Part shown: piece by piece, positions 51,057-60,791 of the stretch | Layout of the letters: each line of letters begins with the position of its first letter | Numbering within the stretch: position 1 is the first letter of the stretch | NCBI GenBank assembly: GCA_023512345.1 | Contig: JAILZT010000030.1 | Location: forward strand, 1 to 60,830 | Origin: Paenibacillus sp. | Lineage (GTDB): Bacteria; Bacillota; Bacilli; Paenibacillales; Paenibacillaceae | Direction: 5' to 3' | Length of the DNA: 60,830 nucleotides | Made by a program: the position numbers and the translations under genes | The notes under the pieces: model-generated | Told to the model about the DNA's origin: nothing | Databases searched by the model: none | What the model saw: the letters and a program-made list of their open reading frames with translations, nothing else

Positions 51057-51995
51057 ATGGCTAAAGTCGTTAACAATGTAACAGAACTGATCGGAGGCAC
51101 TCCTCTCGTACGTCTAAACCGGATTGTACCTGAAGGAGCAGCAGATATTTATTTGAAGCTTGAATACCAGAATCCAGGTTCTAGCGTGAAAGACCGGATT
51201 GCAATCAGCATTGTTGAAGAAGCCGAGAAAGACGGCCGTTTGAAACCAGGAGATACCATTGTTGAAGCCACTAGTGGTAACACGGGAATTGGTTTGGCTC
51301 TGGTAGCTGCAGCTAAAGGCTATAAAGTTGTTATTGTTATGCCTGAAACCATGAGCTTGGAACGCCGCAATTTGCTTCGTGCATATGGAGCAGAACTGGT
51401 GCTTACTCCAGGATCGGAAGGCATGAATGGGGCCGTTAAGAAAGCAGAACAAATTCTGAGCGAGAACCCTAACTTCTTTATTGCCGAGCAATTCAAGAAT
51501 CCTGCGAACGTTAAGATTCACCGTGAAACAACGGGTCCGGAAATCGTGGAAGCGATTGAATCTATCGGAGGAACACTGGATGCTTTCGTGGCCGGTATTG
51601 GTACAGGCGGCACCATCACGGGTGCTGGTGAAGTGTTAAAAGCTAGCTTTCCTGAGGTGAAGATCTATGCTGTGGAACCTGCAGCATCACCGATTCTAGC
51701 TGGTGGCAAACCGGGACCTCACAAGATCCAAGGAATTGGCGCTAACTTTATCCCTGAAATTCTTAATCAGAATATCTATGATGAGATCATTCATGTGGAG
51801 AACGATGAAGCCTTCGAAATGGCGCGTCGTGTAGCCAAAGAAGAGGGTATTTTAACGGGTATCTCTTCAGGTGCTGCGGTATCTGCAGCGATCAAAGTGG
51901 CTAAAGAACTTGGTGCGGGCAAACGTGTTGTGGTTATTATCCCTAGTAACGGGGAACGTTACCTGAGTACACCTTTGTACAACTTCGAAGTATAA
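51057..51995 (+). CDS. cysK: Cysteine synthase A (O-acetylserine thiol-lyase)
   Basis: A PLP enzyme that makes cysteine from O-acetylserine and sulfide. The 312-residue protein has the PLP lysine in NPGSSVKDRIA, the TSGNTG loop and GTGGTITGAGE. ATG 51057 is nine bases after AAGGAGG. The in-frame extension to 50907 crosses the leader hairpins and is rejected. Confidence 0.97.
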   Translation: MAKVVNNVTELIGGTPLVRLNRIVPEGAADIYLKLEYQNPGSSVKDRIAISIVEEAEKDGRLKPGDTIVEATSGNTGIGLALVAAAKGYKVVIVMPETMSLERRNLLRAYGAELVLTPGSEGMNGAVKKAEQILSENPNFFIAEQFKNPANVKIHRETTGPEIVEAIESIGGTLDAFVAGIGTGGTITGAGEVLKASFPEVKIYAVEPAASPILAGGKPGPHKIQGIGANFIPEILNQNIYDEIIHVENDEAFEMARRVAKEEGILTGISSGAAVSAAIKVAKELGAGKRVVVIIPSNGERYLSTPLYNFEV

Positions 51996-52033
51996 TTGCC
52001 CGTGGTTTAACTAGAGCAATTATGGTTAATAAG

Positions 52034-52075
52034 AGCCTTCGCATCCACTAACAAGTGGATGCGGGGGCTTTTTTC
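52034..52075 (+). terminator. Terminator after cysK
   Basis: AGCC-TTCGCATCCAC pairs with GTGGATGCG-GGGCT, followed by six T. It excludes a pabB start upstream of it. Confidence 0.9.
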
Positions 52076-52162
52076 AAAAGAAGAATTTATATGTTGCACA
52101 AAATAATGTATACTGACAGGCAATATACTAATGAGAAATCATCTTGTTTTAGGGGGATGGAC

Positions 52163-53749
52163 TTGGAGATTATCACAGCATGGAAACAATGGGAGCAGTG
52201 GGCGGATGAAGGCTGGAGTATGCTCCCTTTTATTATAAAATCAAAGCAAGTTAAAGGCGGGTTGCCCTCCTCATGGTCAAAAGCTTGGGAGATGGCTTCA
52301 CCCTATTCAGTAGTACTGGAGAGCGGCAAAGGGGGGCGCTTTACCTATCTGGGTCTAACTCCGGCTTCTATTCTTAAGGGAAAAGACAACTCCGCTACTG
52401 TACTGGAACCCATGGGGGACCTGGAGGGCAAGATAGAAGAAGTAATCAAAATGAATGGACAACCTTTGGAGATGCTGGAGCAATGGATGGCCCCATTCAC
52501 CTCCCCTCGAATACAAACAGCAAGCCTTCCTCCATTCGCAGGTGGCTGCATCGGTTTTCTTGGATACGATGTCGTGCGCTCTTTGGAACGATTGCCAATT
52601 GTTGCACAGGATAATCCGGGCTTCCCGGATTTCCTCTTTATGAGAATGAATGAGATATGGATTTACGATCATGATGAAGACATGCTCTATTGCGCTCAGC
52701 ATATTCTTACTCCTGTAGGCACACGCGAAGAATTAGAGATAATATACAGTGAAGCTGTACTGCGGGCTGAGGAGATGCTGGGACAATGGCACCTCTTGTC
52801 AGTAACTGATTCTGAGCTGGAAGATGAAGTGACGGAGATTACAGATATGTATGCTGATTCTTCAGGGGAATGGCCCGGTATGACATCAGCATTCTCGCGT
52901 GAGCAATTTGAGCAAGCCGTACTTGATGTGCAAGAATACATCCGTCAAGGGGATGTATTCCAAGTGAATCTTTCTCTGCGTCAGGAAGCGCAGTTGAAGT
53001 CGTCGCCGGAGGATATTTACGAATGGCTGCGCAAGCTCAATCCGTCCCCGTACATGGGGCTTCTGCGGTCGCCCGGCTTCACGCTGTCCAGCGCATCGCC
53101 GGAGCTGCTTGTTAAGCTGCATGGGGACCGAGTGAGCGCACGGCCCATCGCCGGCACCCGGCGCCGGGGACTGACTCCCGCGGAGGATGCCGCCATGGAG
53201 GCGGAGTTGCGCGAGAGTGACAAAGAGATCGCCGAGCATATTATGCTTGTCGATCTGGAGCGGAATGACATCGGCCGTATCGCGGCATATGGCTCCGTCC
53301 ATGTTCCAGAGCTGATGACGGTAGAATACTACTCGCATGTTATGCATCTTGTCTCTCAGGTAGAGGGCAAAATTGCGGAGGGCAAGGACACTTACGATGT
53401 GATAGGAGCTTTGTTCCCCGGAGGCACTATTACTGGAGCACCTAAGGTACGAACCATGGAGATCATTGAAGAGCTGGAGCCGGTACGACGCGGCCCTTAT
53501 ACCGGATCCATGGGTTGGATTGACTATAACGGTAATATGGAATTAAATATTATAATAAGAACACTCGCTGTAAAGGACGGTATCGGCTATATCCAGACAG
53601 GTGCGGGTATAGTTATTGATTCAGATCCATACCGAGAGTACCGGGAATGCCACAATAAAGCCAAAGCGGTAGTAAAGGCTGTTCTCTGCAGTGAAAGACA
53701 GCAGGAATACCGGAATACCGAAGGCGCCGAAGGAGGAGCAACATTATGA
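52163..53749 (+). CDS. pabB: Aminodeoxychorismate synthase component I
   Basis: Uses chorismate and ammonia to form aminodeoxychorismate for folate. The 528-residue chorismate-binding enzyme has PIAGTRRRG, DLERNDIGRIA and GGTITGAPKVRTMEI. TrpE relatives look similar; the downstream pabA-pabC-folP order decides for PabB. TTG 52163 is seven bases after AGGGGG; ATG 52157 is the alternative. Bases 53000-53240 are notably GC-rich. It overlaps pabA by four bases. Confidence 0.93.
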   Translation: MEIITAWKQWEQWADEGWSMLPFIIKSKQVKGGLPSSWSKAWEMASPYSVVLESGKGGRFTYLGLTPASILKGKDNSATVLEPMGDLEGKIEEVIKMNGQPLEMLEQWMAPFTSPRIQTASLPPFAGGCIGFLGYDVVRSLERLPIVAQDNPGFPDFLFMRMNEIWIYDHDEDMLYCAQHILTPVGTREELEIIYSEAVLRAEEMLGQWHLLSVTDSELEDEVTEITDMYADSSGEWPGMTSAFSREQFEQAVLDVQEYIRQGDVFQVNLSLRQEAQLKSSPEDIYEWLRKLNPSPYMGLLRSPGFTLSSASPELLVKLHGDRVSARPIAGTRRRGLTPAEDAAMEAELRESDKEIAEHIMLVDLERNDIGRIAAYGSVHVPELMTVEYYSHVMHLVSQVEGKIAEGKDTYDVIGALFPGGTITGAPKVRTMEIIEELEPVRRGPYTGSMGWIDYNGNMELNIIIRTLAVKDGIGYIQTGAGIVIDSDPYREYRECHNKAKAVVKAVLCSERQQEYRNTEGAEGGATL

Positions 53750-54327
53750 TCTTAGTTATCGATAATTATGATTCCTTTACGTATAACCTTGTTCAATATT
53801 TGGGTGAGCTGGGTGAAGAGGTACAGGTATACCGCAACGATGAGATCAGTATTGAGCAAATTGAAAAGCTTGCGCCGGACCATATTCTCATATCACCAGG
53901 TCCTTGTACACCAAATGAAGCAGGGATCAGTCTGGATGTATTGCATCATTTCAAGGGTGTAATTCCGATCTTTGGTGTTTGTCTAGGTCATCAAGCCATC
54001 GGACAAGCCTTCGGCGGGAATGTGATTCGTGCAGAGCGTTTGATGCATGGCAAAACATCACCGATTCATCATCATGGAACATCGGTATTTGAAGGTCTGG
54101 AATCCCCGTTCACAGCTACACGTTATCACTCGCTGCTTGTTGAGCGGGAAAGCCTGCCGGATTGTCTGGAGATCACAGCGGAGACTGCAGAAGGTGAAAT
54201 TATGGCTTTGCGCCATAAGGAATATCCTATTGAAGGTGTTCAATTTCACCCAGAATCTATTATCACCTCGCATGGACACACCATGCTAAGCAACTTCCTG
54301 AAACGGAGAGCCGGAGAAACGGCATGA
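53746..54327 (+). CDS. pabA: Glutamine amidotransferase (PabA; may also serve TrpG)
   Basis: Supplies ammonia to PabB, and in bacilli often to anthranilate synthase as well. The 193-residue class I GATase has the nucleophile loop GVCLGHQAIG and catalytic HPES. It overlaps pabB and pabC by four bases each. Confidence 0.95.
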   Translation: MILVIDNYDSFTYNLVQYLGELGEEVQVYRNDEISIEQIEKLAPDHILISPGPCTPNEAGISLDVLHHFKGVIPIFGVCLGHQAIGQAFGGNVIRAERLMHGKTSPIHHHGTSVFEGLESPFTATRYHSLLVERESLPDCLEITAETAEGEIMALRHKEYPIEGVQFHPESIITSHGHTMLSNFLKRRAGETA

Positions 54328-55205
54328 ATTATATAGGGATGAATGATGGCGTTATTGACGCCAAGGATGCCGTGGTTTCTGTGTTGGACCATGGCCTTTT
54401 GTATGGGATGGGTCTGTTCGAGACGTTCAGGACTTACGGGGGAATGCCTTTCCTGCTCGAGCGGCATTTGGAACGTATGGAGTCAGGTTGCCGGCAGTTA
54501 GGTATCCCTTTCAACATGGATCATGAGAAGCTTCTGGATTGGATTGCTCGGCTTATGGAGCAGAATAGATTAAAAGAAGCTTATATTCGATTTACGGTGA
54601 CCGCAGGCGAGGGAATACTTGGATTACCTGCAGCGGATTACAGCAACCCCAATCTAATTCTCTATGCAAAAGCATTGCCGACGTTTCCCGAGCAGTTGTA
54701 CACTCATGGCAAAGCATTGCAGCTGCTAGAGCATCCCCGCAATACCCCGGAGGGACCTGTTCGCTTTAAGTCACTGCACTACATGAACAATATATTGGCT
54801 AAGCGGGAGCTTTCTGTTTATTCATCAGCAGTGGGCGGAGCAGAAGGGTTAATGTTGACTCCTCAGGGTTTTGTGGCAGAGGGGATAGTGAGCAATGTTT
54901 TTTTTGTGAAAAAAGGTGTGCTATGTACGCCAGATTTATCAACAGGCATATTGCCGGGCATTACCCGGGAAATGGTGATGAAGCTGGCTGTTCACACAGG
55001 GCTTCAGGTAGAGGAAGGTCTCTATTCTTGGGAGCAGCTTAAAGAAGCTGATGAGGTGTTTTTGACCAACTCCATACAAGAGATAGTGCCTGTAACCTCA
55101 CTTTATGAGAAAGAGGAGCGCCGCATCATCAACGGGGGAAGGTCTGGACCTGTCACAACACAATTGATTTTACTGTATAGGGAAAGGGCTGGAGTGCCAA
55201 CGTGA
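54324..55205 (+). CDS. pabC: 4-amino-4-deoxychorismate lyase
   Basis: A PLP fold-type IV enzyme releasing p-aminobenzoate and pyruvate. The 293-residue protein has DHGLLYGMGLFETFR, the catalytic lysine in RFKSLHYMNN and the TNSIQEIVPV segment. It overlaps both neighbours by four bases. Confidence 0.94.
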   Translation: MNYIGMNDGVIDAKDAVVSVLDHGLLYGMGLFETFRTYGGMPFLLERHLERMESGCRQLGIPFNMDHEKLLDWIARLMEQNRLKEAYIRFTVTAGEGILGLPAADYSNPNLILYAKALPTFPEQLYTHGKALQLLEHPRNTPEGPVRFKSLHYMNNILAKRELSVYSSAVGGAEGLMLTPQGFVAEGIVSNVFFVKKGVLCTPDLSTGILPGITREMVMKLAVHTGLQVEEGLYSWEQLKEADEVFLTNSIQEIVPVTSLYEKEERRIINGGRSGPVTTQLILLYRERAGVPT

Positions 55206-56059
55206 AACCGACAATATACAACCGAACTTACAGATTAGGTAACCATACAGAGATTAAGTTGGGAGAACGAACATTGATCATGGGCATCCTTAATGTAACA
55301 CCGGATTCTTTCTCGGATGGCGGCTTGTGGAATCATTCGGATCGGGCGGTAGAGCATGCATTAAGGATGGCTGCAGAAGGTGCGGATATTATTGATATCG
55401 GTGGCGAATCGACTCGTCCCGGTCATGAACCTGTCAGCTTAGATGAAGAATTAGCCCGTGTTCTGCCCATTATTGAAAGCATTCACGCCGCGGCACCACA
55501 CCTCCCCATATCCATAGATACATATAAAGCTGAAGTTGCACGCAGAGCCATCGCAGCAGGAGCTCATATTATTAATGATGTGTGGGGCTGTAAAGCTGAT
55601 CCCGAAATGGCTAATGTGATGGCCGCCGCAGAGTGTCCTGTTATTTTGATGCACAACCGTCCTGACCGTAACTACGGGCACCTAACAACCGATATCATCG
55701 CTGACTTAAAAGAGAGCATCAAGTTAGCTTTAACCGCAGGTGTTAAGCAAGAGAACATTATATTGGACCCGGGTATTGGATTTGCCAAAGATTACACAGA
55801 GAATCTTCAAACGATGATGTCCCTGGATATCTTAGCTGAGCTTGGTTATCCGCTGCTTCTAGCCACCTCCCGCAAAAAATTCATTCGCACAGCGCTAGAT
55901 CTTCCCGTGAATGATATAGTGGAGGGCACCGCAGCAACTGTTGCCTTTGGAATTGCCCAAGGCTGTCAGATTGTTCGCGTTCACGACGTAGCTCCTATTA
56001 AGAGAACCGCTGTAATGTGCGATGCCATGCTATATGCTGGATCGTCTGCAGTGCAATAA
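55202..56059 (+). CDS. folP: Dihydropteroate synthase
   Basis: Joins p-aminobenzoate to the pterin in folate synthesis; the sulfonamide target. The 285-residue TIM barrel has MGILNVTPDSFSDGG, DIGGESTRPG and ATSRKKFI. The start is GTG within the pabC stop region. Confidence 0.96.
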   Translation: MKPTIYNRTYRLGNHTEIKLGERTLIMGILNVTPDSFSDGGLWNHSDRAVEHALRMAAEGADIIDIGGESTRPGHEPVSLDEELARVLPIIESIHAAAPHLPISIDTYKAEVARRAIAAGAHIINDVWGCKADPEMANVMAAAECPVILMHNRPDRNYGHLTTDIIADLKESIKLALTAGVKQENIILDPGIGFAKDYTENLQTMMSLDILAELGYPLLLATSRKKFIRTALDLPVNDIVEGTAATVAFGIAQGCQIVRVHDVAPIKRTAVMCDAMLYAGSSAVQ

Positions 56060-56091
56060 TAGATAACACACTTCGAAAAGGCGGTATTCAG

Positions 56092-56454
56092 ATGGATAAA
56101 ATGAAAATGCACCGAATGGAGTATTACGGTTACCATGGGGTTTTTGAAGAAGAACGCAAGCTGGGTCAACGTTATTACATTGACTTGGAGCTGGAGCTGG
56201 ATCTGCAAAGTGCAGGCTTGACGGATGATCTTACACAAACTGTGAATTATGCCGAAGTGCATGAACTCGTTAAAAGCATTGTCGAAAAAAAGTCCTTTAA
56301 GTTAATTGAAGCTTTAGGAGAATATATTGCATCCTCGGTACTAGACACTTATACTGTTATAAATGCAGTAACGGTCCAAGTGACCAAGCCGCATCCGCCG
56401 TTTGATATTCATTTTCAAGGAGTGACTGTTGAGCTGCGCAGAACTAGAAAGTGA
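56092..56454 (+). CDS. folB: Dihydroneopterin aldolase
   Basis: Cleaves dihydroneopterin to 6-hydroxymethyl-dihydropterin. The 120-residue protein has YYGYHGVFEEERKLGQRY and KSFKLIEALGEYIA. ATG 56092 after AAAAGGCGG is used; the frame open to 56017 overlaps folP. Confidence 0.95.
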   Translation: MDKMKMHRMEYYGYHGVFEEERKLGQRYYIDLELELDLQSAGLTDDLTQTVNYAEVHELVKSIVEKKSFKLIEALGEYIASSVLDTYTVINAVTVQVTKPHPPFDIHFQGVTVELRRTRK

Positions 56455-56464
56455 GAATTGACCC

Positions 56465-57013
56465 ATGACTATTCATTCTACCTCTGAAGAATCAGAGGCT
56501 TATATTGCTTTAGGGGCTAACTTAGGTGATCGTGAAGGAACCTTGGTAGAGGCTTTGAACAGGCTGAACAGCCATAAGGCTATCCGCGTAATTCGTACTT
56601 CGGGTGTGTATGAGACGGAACCGGTAGGTTATCTGGATCAGCCGCAATTTTTGAACATGGCAGCAGCTGTAAAAACGACACTTTCACCGGAAACCTTGCT
56701 TGATATTATGCTTGAGATTGAAACCGGACTTGGGCGAACACGCGATATCCGATACGGTCCTAGAACCGTAGATCTAGATTTGTTATGGATGGAAGGGCAG
56801 TCAATAGAAACCCCCCATTTAACGCTGCCGCATCCTCGGATGTTCGAACGAGCATTTGTACTCTTTCCTCTAAATGATATTGTGCCGCAGGATGAAGGCT
56901 CCGGGCTGTACAATATTGTTACGTCAGCACTACAAGACATGGATGGAAAGGATGGAATTCGGCTTTGGACAACAAGCGTATGGGACGACGGGTTCGGGCA
57001 TTCCGTAAACTGA
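56465..57013 (+). CDS. folK: Hydroxymethyl-dihydropterin pyrophosphokinase
   Basis: Activates the pterin for FolP. The 182-residue protein has ALGANLGDREGTL, YETEPVG and the RTVDLDLLW motif with catalytic aspartates. Its 3' end overlaps yazB by about 49 bases in another frame. Confidence 0.95.
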   Translation: MTIHSTSEESEAYIALGANLGDREGTLVEALNRLNSHKAIRVIRTSGVYETEPVGYLDQPQFLNMAAAVKTTLSPETLLDIMLEIETGLGRTRDIRYGPRTVDLDLLWMEGQSIETPHLTLPHPRMFERAFVLFPLNDIVPQDEGSGLYNIVTSALQDMDGKDGIRLWTTSVWDDGFGHSVN

Positions 57014-57174
57014 AGGGATACACCCAACAGGAGCTGGCGGATCATATCGGCATTTCCTTGGCTGTGCTAGGTGCAGTCGAGAGGGGCAACAGACGTTTAG
57101 AAGATCAAATTTTAAATAAAATTGCGAATGTTTTGGGGGTTTCAACCGAGGAGCTTGCAAATCCCTCTATATAA
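56965..57174 (+). CDS. yazB: Small XRE-type helix-turn-helix protein YazB
   Basis: A 69-residue HTH protein (RRVRAFRKLKGYTQQELADHIGISLAVLGAVERG), likely a DNA-binding regulator of unknown target. The start may be TTG 56965 or ATG 56980. It lies between folK and dusB, exactly as yazB does in B. subtilis, and overlaps folK. Confidence 0.85.
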   Translation: MDNKRMGRRVRAFRKLKGYTQQELADHIGISLAVLGAVERGNRRLEDQILNKIANVLGVSTEELANPSI

Positions 57175-57196
57175 AAGAGTAAAGGAAGTGAAAGGA

Positions 57197-58228
57197 ATGA
57201 AGGGCATACTGAAAATTGGCGGCATCGAGATGAAGAACCAGGTTGTACTGGCCCCAATGGCTGGAGTATGTAACCCGGCGTTCAGACTTATTGCCAAGGA
57301 GTTTGGCACAGGGCTAGTCTGTGCTGAAATGGTTAGTGATAAAGCGATTATTCATGGAAATAAACGTACACGTGAAATGTTATTTGTTGACGATCGCGAA
57401 AAACCGCTTAGCCTGCAGATTTTTGGAGGTGATCGCGAATCTTTGGTTGAAGCTGCTAAGGTTGTCGATAAAGAGACCAATGCAGATATCATTGATATAA
57501 ATATGGGTTGTCCTGTACCCAAGGTAACAAAATGTGATGCGGGTGCTCGATGGCTGCTGAACCCAGACAAAATATACGAAATGGTTTCGGCAGTAGTAGA
57601 TGCTGTAGATAAACCAGTGACTGTAAAAATGCGTATCGGCTGGGACAGCGAGCATATTTTTGTTGAAGACAACGCACGTGCAGTAGAGCGTGCCGGCGGT
57701 CAGGCCGTCAGCGTTCATGGACGGACACGGGAACAGCTGTATACCGGCCGTGCGAACTGGGATTATATCAGGATGGCCAAGGAGGCAGTCTCAATTCCGG
57801 TTATTGGCAATGGTGATGTGAATACGCCGGAAGATGCACGGGCCATGCTCGACCAGACAGGCTGTGATGGAGTAATGATTGGACGCGGCGCACTTGGTAA
57901 TCCGTGGATGCTCTATCGTACGATTCAGTATTTGAATACTGGCGAGCTAATGCCCGAGCCGTCTACAGCAGAGAAAATCAAAGTCGCCATTCTCCACATG
58001 GATCGCCTAGTCGCTCTCAAAGGAGAGGCCGTTGCCGTACGTGAAATGCGTAAGCATATGGCCTGGTATCTGAAAGGCATGAAGGCAGCTGCGCGTGTGA
58101 AGGATGTTATTATGGAAGAAACCAAGCGCGATGAAATGGTGAGAATTTTGAATGATTTTGCCGAACAATTGAATTATGATGAGGAAACGGCTATGGACAG
58201 TGCCAACGCTAACCTTTCAATGGTATAA
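57197..58228 (+). CDS. dusB: tRNA-dihydrouridine synthase B
   Basis: An FMN enzyme reducing uridines in tRNA. The 343-residue protein has VLAPMAGVCNPAFR and the catalytic cysteine in INMGCPVPKVTKCDAGA. ATG 57197 lies nine bases after AAAGGAAG; the frame open to 57122 overlaps yazB. Confidence 0.94.
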   Translation: MKGILKIGGIEMKNQVVLAPMAGVCNPAFRLIAKEFGTGLVCAEMVSDKAIIHGNKRTREMLFVDDREKPLSLQIFGGDRESLVEAAKVVDKETNADIIDINMGCPVPKVTKCDAGARWLLNPDKIYEMVSAVVDAVDKPVTVKMRIGWDSEHIFVEDNARAVERAGGQAVSVHGRTREQLYTGRANWDYIRMAKEAVSIPVIGNGDVNTPEDARAMLDQTGCDGVMIGRGALGNPWMLYRTIQYLNTGELMPEPSTAEKIKVAILHMDRLVALKGEAVAVREMRKHMAWYLKGMKAAARVKDVIMEETKRDEMVRILNDFAEQLNYDEETAMDSANANLSMV

Positions 58229-58301
58229 AGGAGACTTTTCTACTAATTTCTTAGAATATAAGGAAGTATAAATTTCGCTACCGAACATTTATGGGGCATC
58301 A

Positions 58302-58330
58302 TTGACATTTTGTAGCGGTTCCAATATAAT
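58302..58330 (+). promoter_or_regulatory. Perfect sigma-A promoter of greA
   Basis: TTGACA (58302-58307) and TATAAT (58325-58330) are exact consensus with 17 bases between. Transcription should start about 115 bases before the gene. Confidence 0.87.
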
Positions 58331-58370
58331 TTCACAGTATAAAATTACCTAACAGCTACAGCAATGCAGC

Positions 58371-58391
58371 AAGGAGGGTTCTTATCCCTCC
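58371..58391 (+). promoter_or_regulatory. Leader hairpin in greA 5' UTR
   Basis: GGAGGG pairs with CCCTCC around a short loop. The left arm is a strong ribosome-site-like sequence (AAGGAGGG) with no ORF start after it. Confidence 0.5.
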
Positions 58392-58451
58392 AGATTCGCA
58401 TATAGTTATGGTGTTCTCAATAAATGTATAACGACAGGAGAATCGGTTGAG

Positions 58452-58931
58452 ATGAGCGATAAAGAAGTCATCCTTACACCGGACGGTCTAAGACGTCTGG
58501 AAGATGAATTGGAGACCCTTAAATCTGTAAAGCGCCGTGAAGTGGCCGAACGGATTAAGGTTGCGATTGGCTATGGCGATATCAGTGAGAACTCGGAATA
58601 TGAAGACGCTAAGAACGAACAGGCTTTTATTGAAGGCCGTGTAATCACTTTAGAGAAGATGCTTCGTAACGCACGTATCATTAATAGTAGCGAGATCGTT
58701 ACCGACGTGGTTAGCATCGGTGTTACCGTGAATGTTCAGGATATGGAGTACGGCGATATCATGGAATATACTATTGTTGGTTCCGCTGAATCCGATCCGC
58801 TTAATAATAAGATTTCCAACGAAAGCCCGGTAGGTAAAGCTATTATTGGTAAGAAAAAAGGAACTGTTGTAGATGTAAGTGTACCTGCAGGCGTTATTCA
58901 ATATAAAATCATCGATATCATGATGAAATAA
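58452..58931 (+). CDS. greA: Transcription elongation factor GreA
   Basis: Rescues backtracked RNA polymerase by promoting transcript cleavage. The 159-residue protein has the N-terminal coiled coil (about 8-75, with acidic tip GDISENSEYEDAKNEQ) and a C-terminal FKBP-like domain. CAGGAGA precedes the ATG. Confidence 0.97.
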   Translation: MSDKEVILTPDGLRRLEDELETLKSVKRREVAERIKVAIGYGDISENSEYEDAKNEQAFIEGRVITLEKMLRNARIINSSEIVTDVVSIGVTVNVQDMEYGDIMEYTIVGSAESDPLNNKISNESPVGKAIIGKKKGTVVDVSVPAGVIQYKIIDIMMK

Positions 58932-58981
58932 TGGTTGCCTTACCTGCGTCTGGGCACACCTCAGGCGAAGGGCGTTTTGGG

Positions 58982-59007
58982 AAAGCTTCCTTAGGGAAGC
59001 TTTTTTC
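58982..59007 (+). terminator. Terminator after greA
   Basis: AAAGCTTCC pairs with GGAAGCTTT across TTAG, followed by more T. Confidence 0.93.
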
Positions 59008-59120
59008 AAAATAGAAGCAACTACAATACTATATAATTTCTAATGGAACGGGATTGTCTTCTAACGATGATGCCGTTTCTTCTTATCGTAACACTGAGTT
59101 AATAAAAGGGGATGTAAAGC

Positions 59121-60641
59121 ATGACTGAGGAAATGAACAACGCGGAAAATCAGGAGAATGAGTTAAGTGAGCTGCTGCAAATCCGCCGTGCTAAGTTGGA
59201 CGAGCTGCGAGGGTTAGGAATTGATCCTTTCGGCAAAAAATATGTGCGTACGGCTAATGCCGGCGATCTCATGGCAAAGTATGATGGTTTAAGCAAAGAG
59301 GAACTCGACGAATTAGCGCTTGAAGTCAGCATAGCTGGACGTATTATGGCAAAACGAGTTATGGGTAAAGCCAGCTTCGCTCATATCCAAGACCTTAGCG
59401 GAAGAATTCAAATTTACGTTCGCCAGGATAGTATCCCAGAAGAACAGTATGCCGGGTTTAACATTTTGGATTTAGGAGACATTATTGGCGTAAGAGGGAC
59501 TGTTTTCAAAACAAAAACGGGTGAAACCTCTATTAAGATACATAATCTTGAGGTATTGTCCAAATCTCTGCTGCCACTTCCGGAGAAATACCATGGTCTA
59601 AAAGACGTAGAGCTGCGCTATCGCCAGCGTTATGTTGATCTCATTATTAATCCTGAAGTTCAACAGACATTTATTGCTCGTTCCCGGATTATCCAATCGA
59701 TGCGCCGCTATTTAGATTCACTTGGCTATCTTGAAGTTGAGACACCTACTCTTCACGCAATTGCTGGCGGTGCTGCTGCACGTCCGTTCATTACCTACCA
59801 CAATACACTTGAAATGCAGTTGTATATGCGGATTGCGATTGAGCTTCACTTGAAGCGTCTAATTGTAGGCGGTTTGGAAAAAGTATATGAAATCGGACGA
59901 GTATACCGCAACGAGGGTATTTCTACCCGACATAACCCGGAATTCACTATGATCGAGCTATATGAGGCTTATGCCGATTATAAGGACATTATGCATTTGA
60001 CTGAGAGTCTGATTGCTCATATTGCCCAGGATGTGCTTGGGACGCAAAAAGTGAATTATCAAGGCCAGGAGATTGACCTTACCCCGCAATGGCGTCGTGT
60101 ATCTATGGTAGATGCGGTTAAGGAAGTTACGGGTGTTGATTTCAGTGTGCAAATGACTAATGAAGAAGCTCAGGCTTTGGCAAAAGAACACCGTGTACCT
60201 GTAGAAAAGCATATGACCTTTGGACATATTCTTAATGCATTCTTCGAGCAGTTTGTAGAAGAGACACTAATTCAGCCTACCTTTGTTACGGGTCATCCGG
60301 TTGAAATATCCCCACTTGCTAAAAAGAATGATCTAGATCCGCGCTTTACGGATCGGTTTGAATTGTTTATCGTTGCTCGGGAGCATGCAAATGCATTCAG
60401 CGAGTTAAATGATCCGATTGATCAACGTCAACGTTTTGAAGCGCAGATTCATGAAAAAGAGCAAGGCAACGACGAAGCCCATGAGATGGATGATGATTTC
60501 ATTCGCGCTCTGGAGTACGGCATGCCGCCAACAGGCGGATTGGGTATCGGGGTTGACCGTTTGATCATGCTGCTTACGAACTCGGCATCGATTCGTGACG
60601 TATTGTTATTCCCGCATATGCGTAACCGTACTGAACACTAA
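59121..60641 (+). CDS. lysS: Lysyl-tRNA synthetase (class II)
   Basis: Charges tRNA(Lys). The 506-residue protein has an N-terminal OB-fold (about 65-170) and class II motifs: motif 2 YRNEGISTRHNPEFTMIE, motif 3 GGLGIGVDRLIML. It is the last protein gene in the window. In B. subtilis an rRNA operon follows lysS. Confidence 0.98.
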   Translation: MTEEMNNAENQENELSELLQIRRAKLDELRGLGIDPFGKKYVRTANAGDLMAKYDGLSKEELDELALEVSIAGRIMAKRVMGKASFAHIQDLSGRIQIYVRQDSIPEEQYAGFNILDLGDIIGVRGTVFKTKTGETSIKIHNLEVLSKSLLPLPEKYHGLKDVELRYRQRYVDLIINPEVQQTFIARSRIIQSMRRYLDSLGYLEVETPTLHAIAGGAAARPFITYHNTLEMQLYMRIAIELHLKRLIVGGLEKVYEIGRVYRNEGISTRHNPEFTMIELYEAYADYKDIMHLTESLIAHIAQDVLGTQKVNYQGQEIDLTPQWRRVSMVDAVKEVTGVDFSVQMTNEEAQALAKEHRVPVEKHMTFGHILNAFFEQFVEETLIQPTFVTGHPVEISPLAKKNDLDPRFTDRFELFIVAREHANAFSELNDPIDQRQRFEAQIHEKEQGNDEAHEMDDDFIRALEYGMPPTGGLGIGVDRLIMLLTNSASIRDVLLFPHMRNRTEH

Positions 60642-60762
60642 GAATAAGCACAACTATATCCGGGGGAGCTCGCCCGATGGCGACTTCCCTTGGCTAGAGT
60701 TGAAGTTTACCTGTTAGATTTCCGATATAACGGAATATATACATCTTATTTCAAAAAAAAGC

Positions 60763-60791
60763 TTGCAATGAATCTCTATACATGATATATT
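60763..60791 (+). promoter_or_regulatory. Probable rRNA operon promoter
   Basis: TTGCAA (60763-60768) and TATATT (60786-60791) are 17 bases apart, with an A-tract (UP-element-like) directly upstream. No gene starts in the remaining 39 bases, and in B. subtilis an rRNA operon follows lysS. Confidence 0.6.

Noticed and set aside
52055..52162. Longer N-terminus for PabB
   Set aside because: The first codons fall within the cysK terminator.
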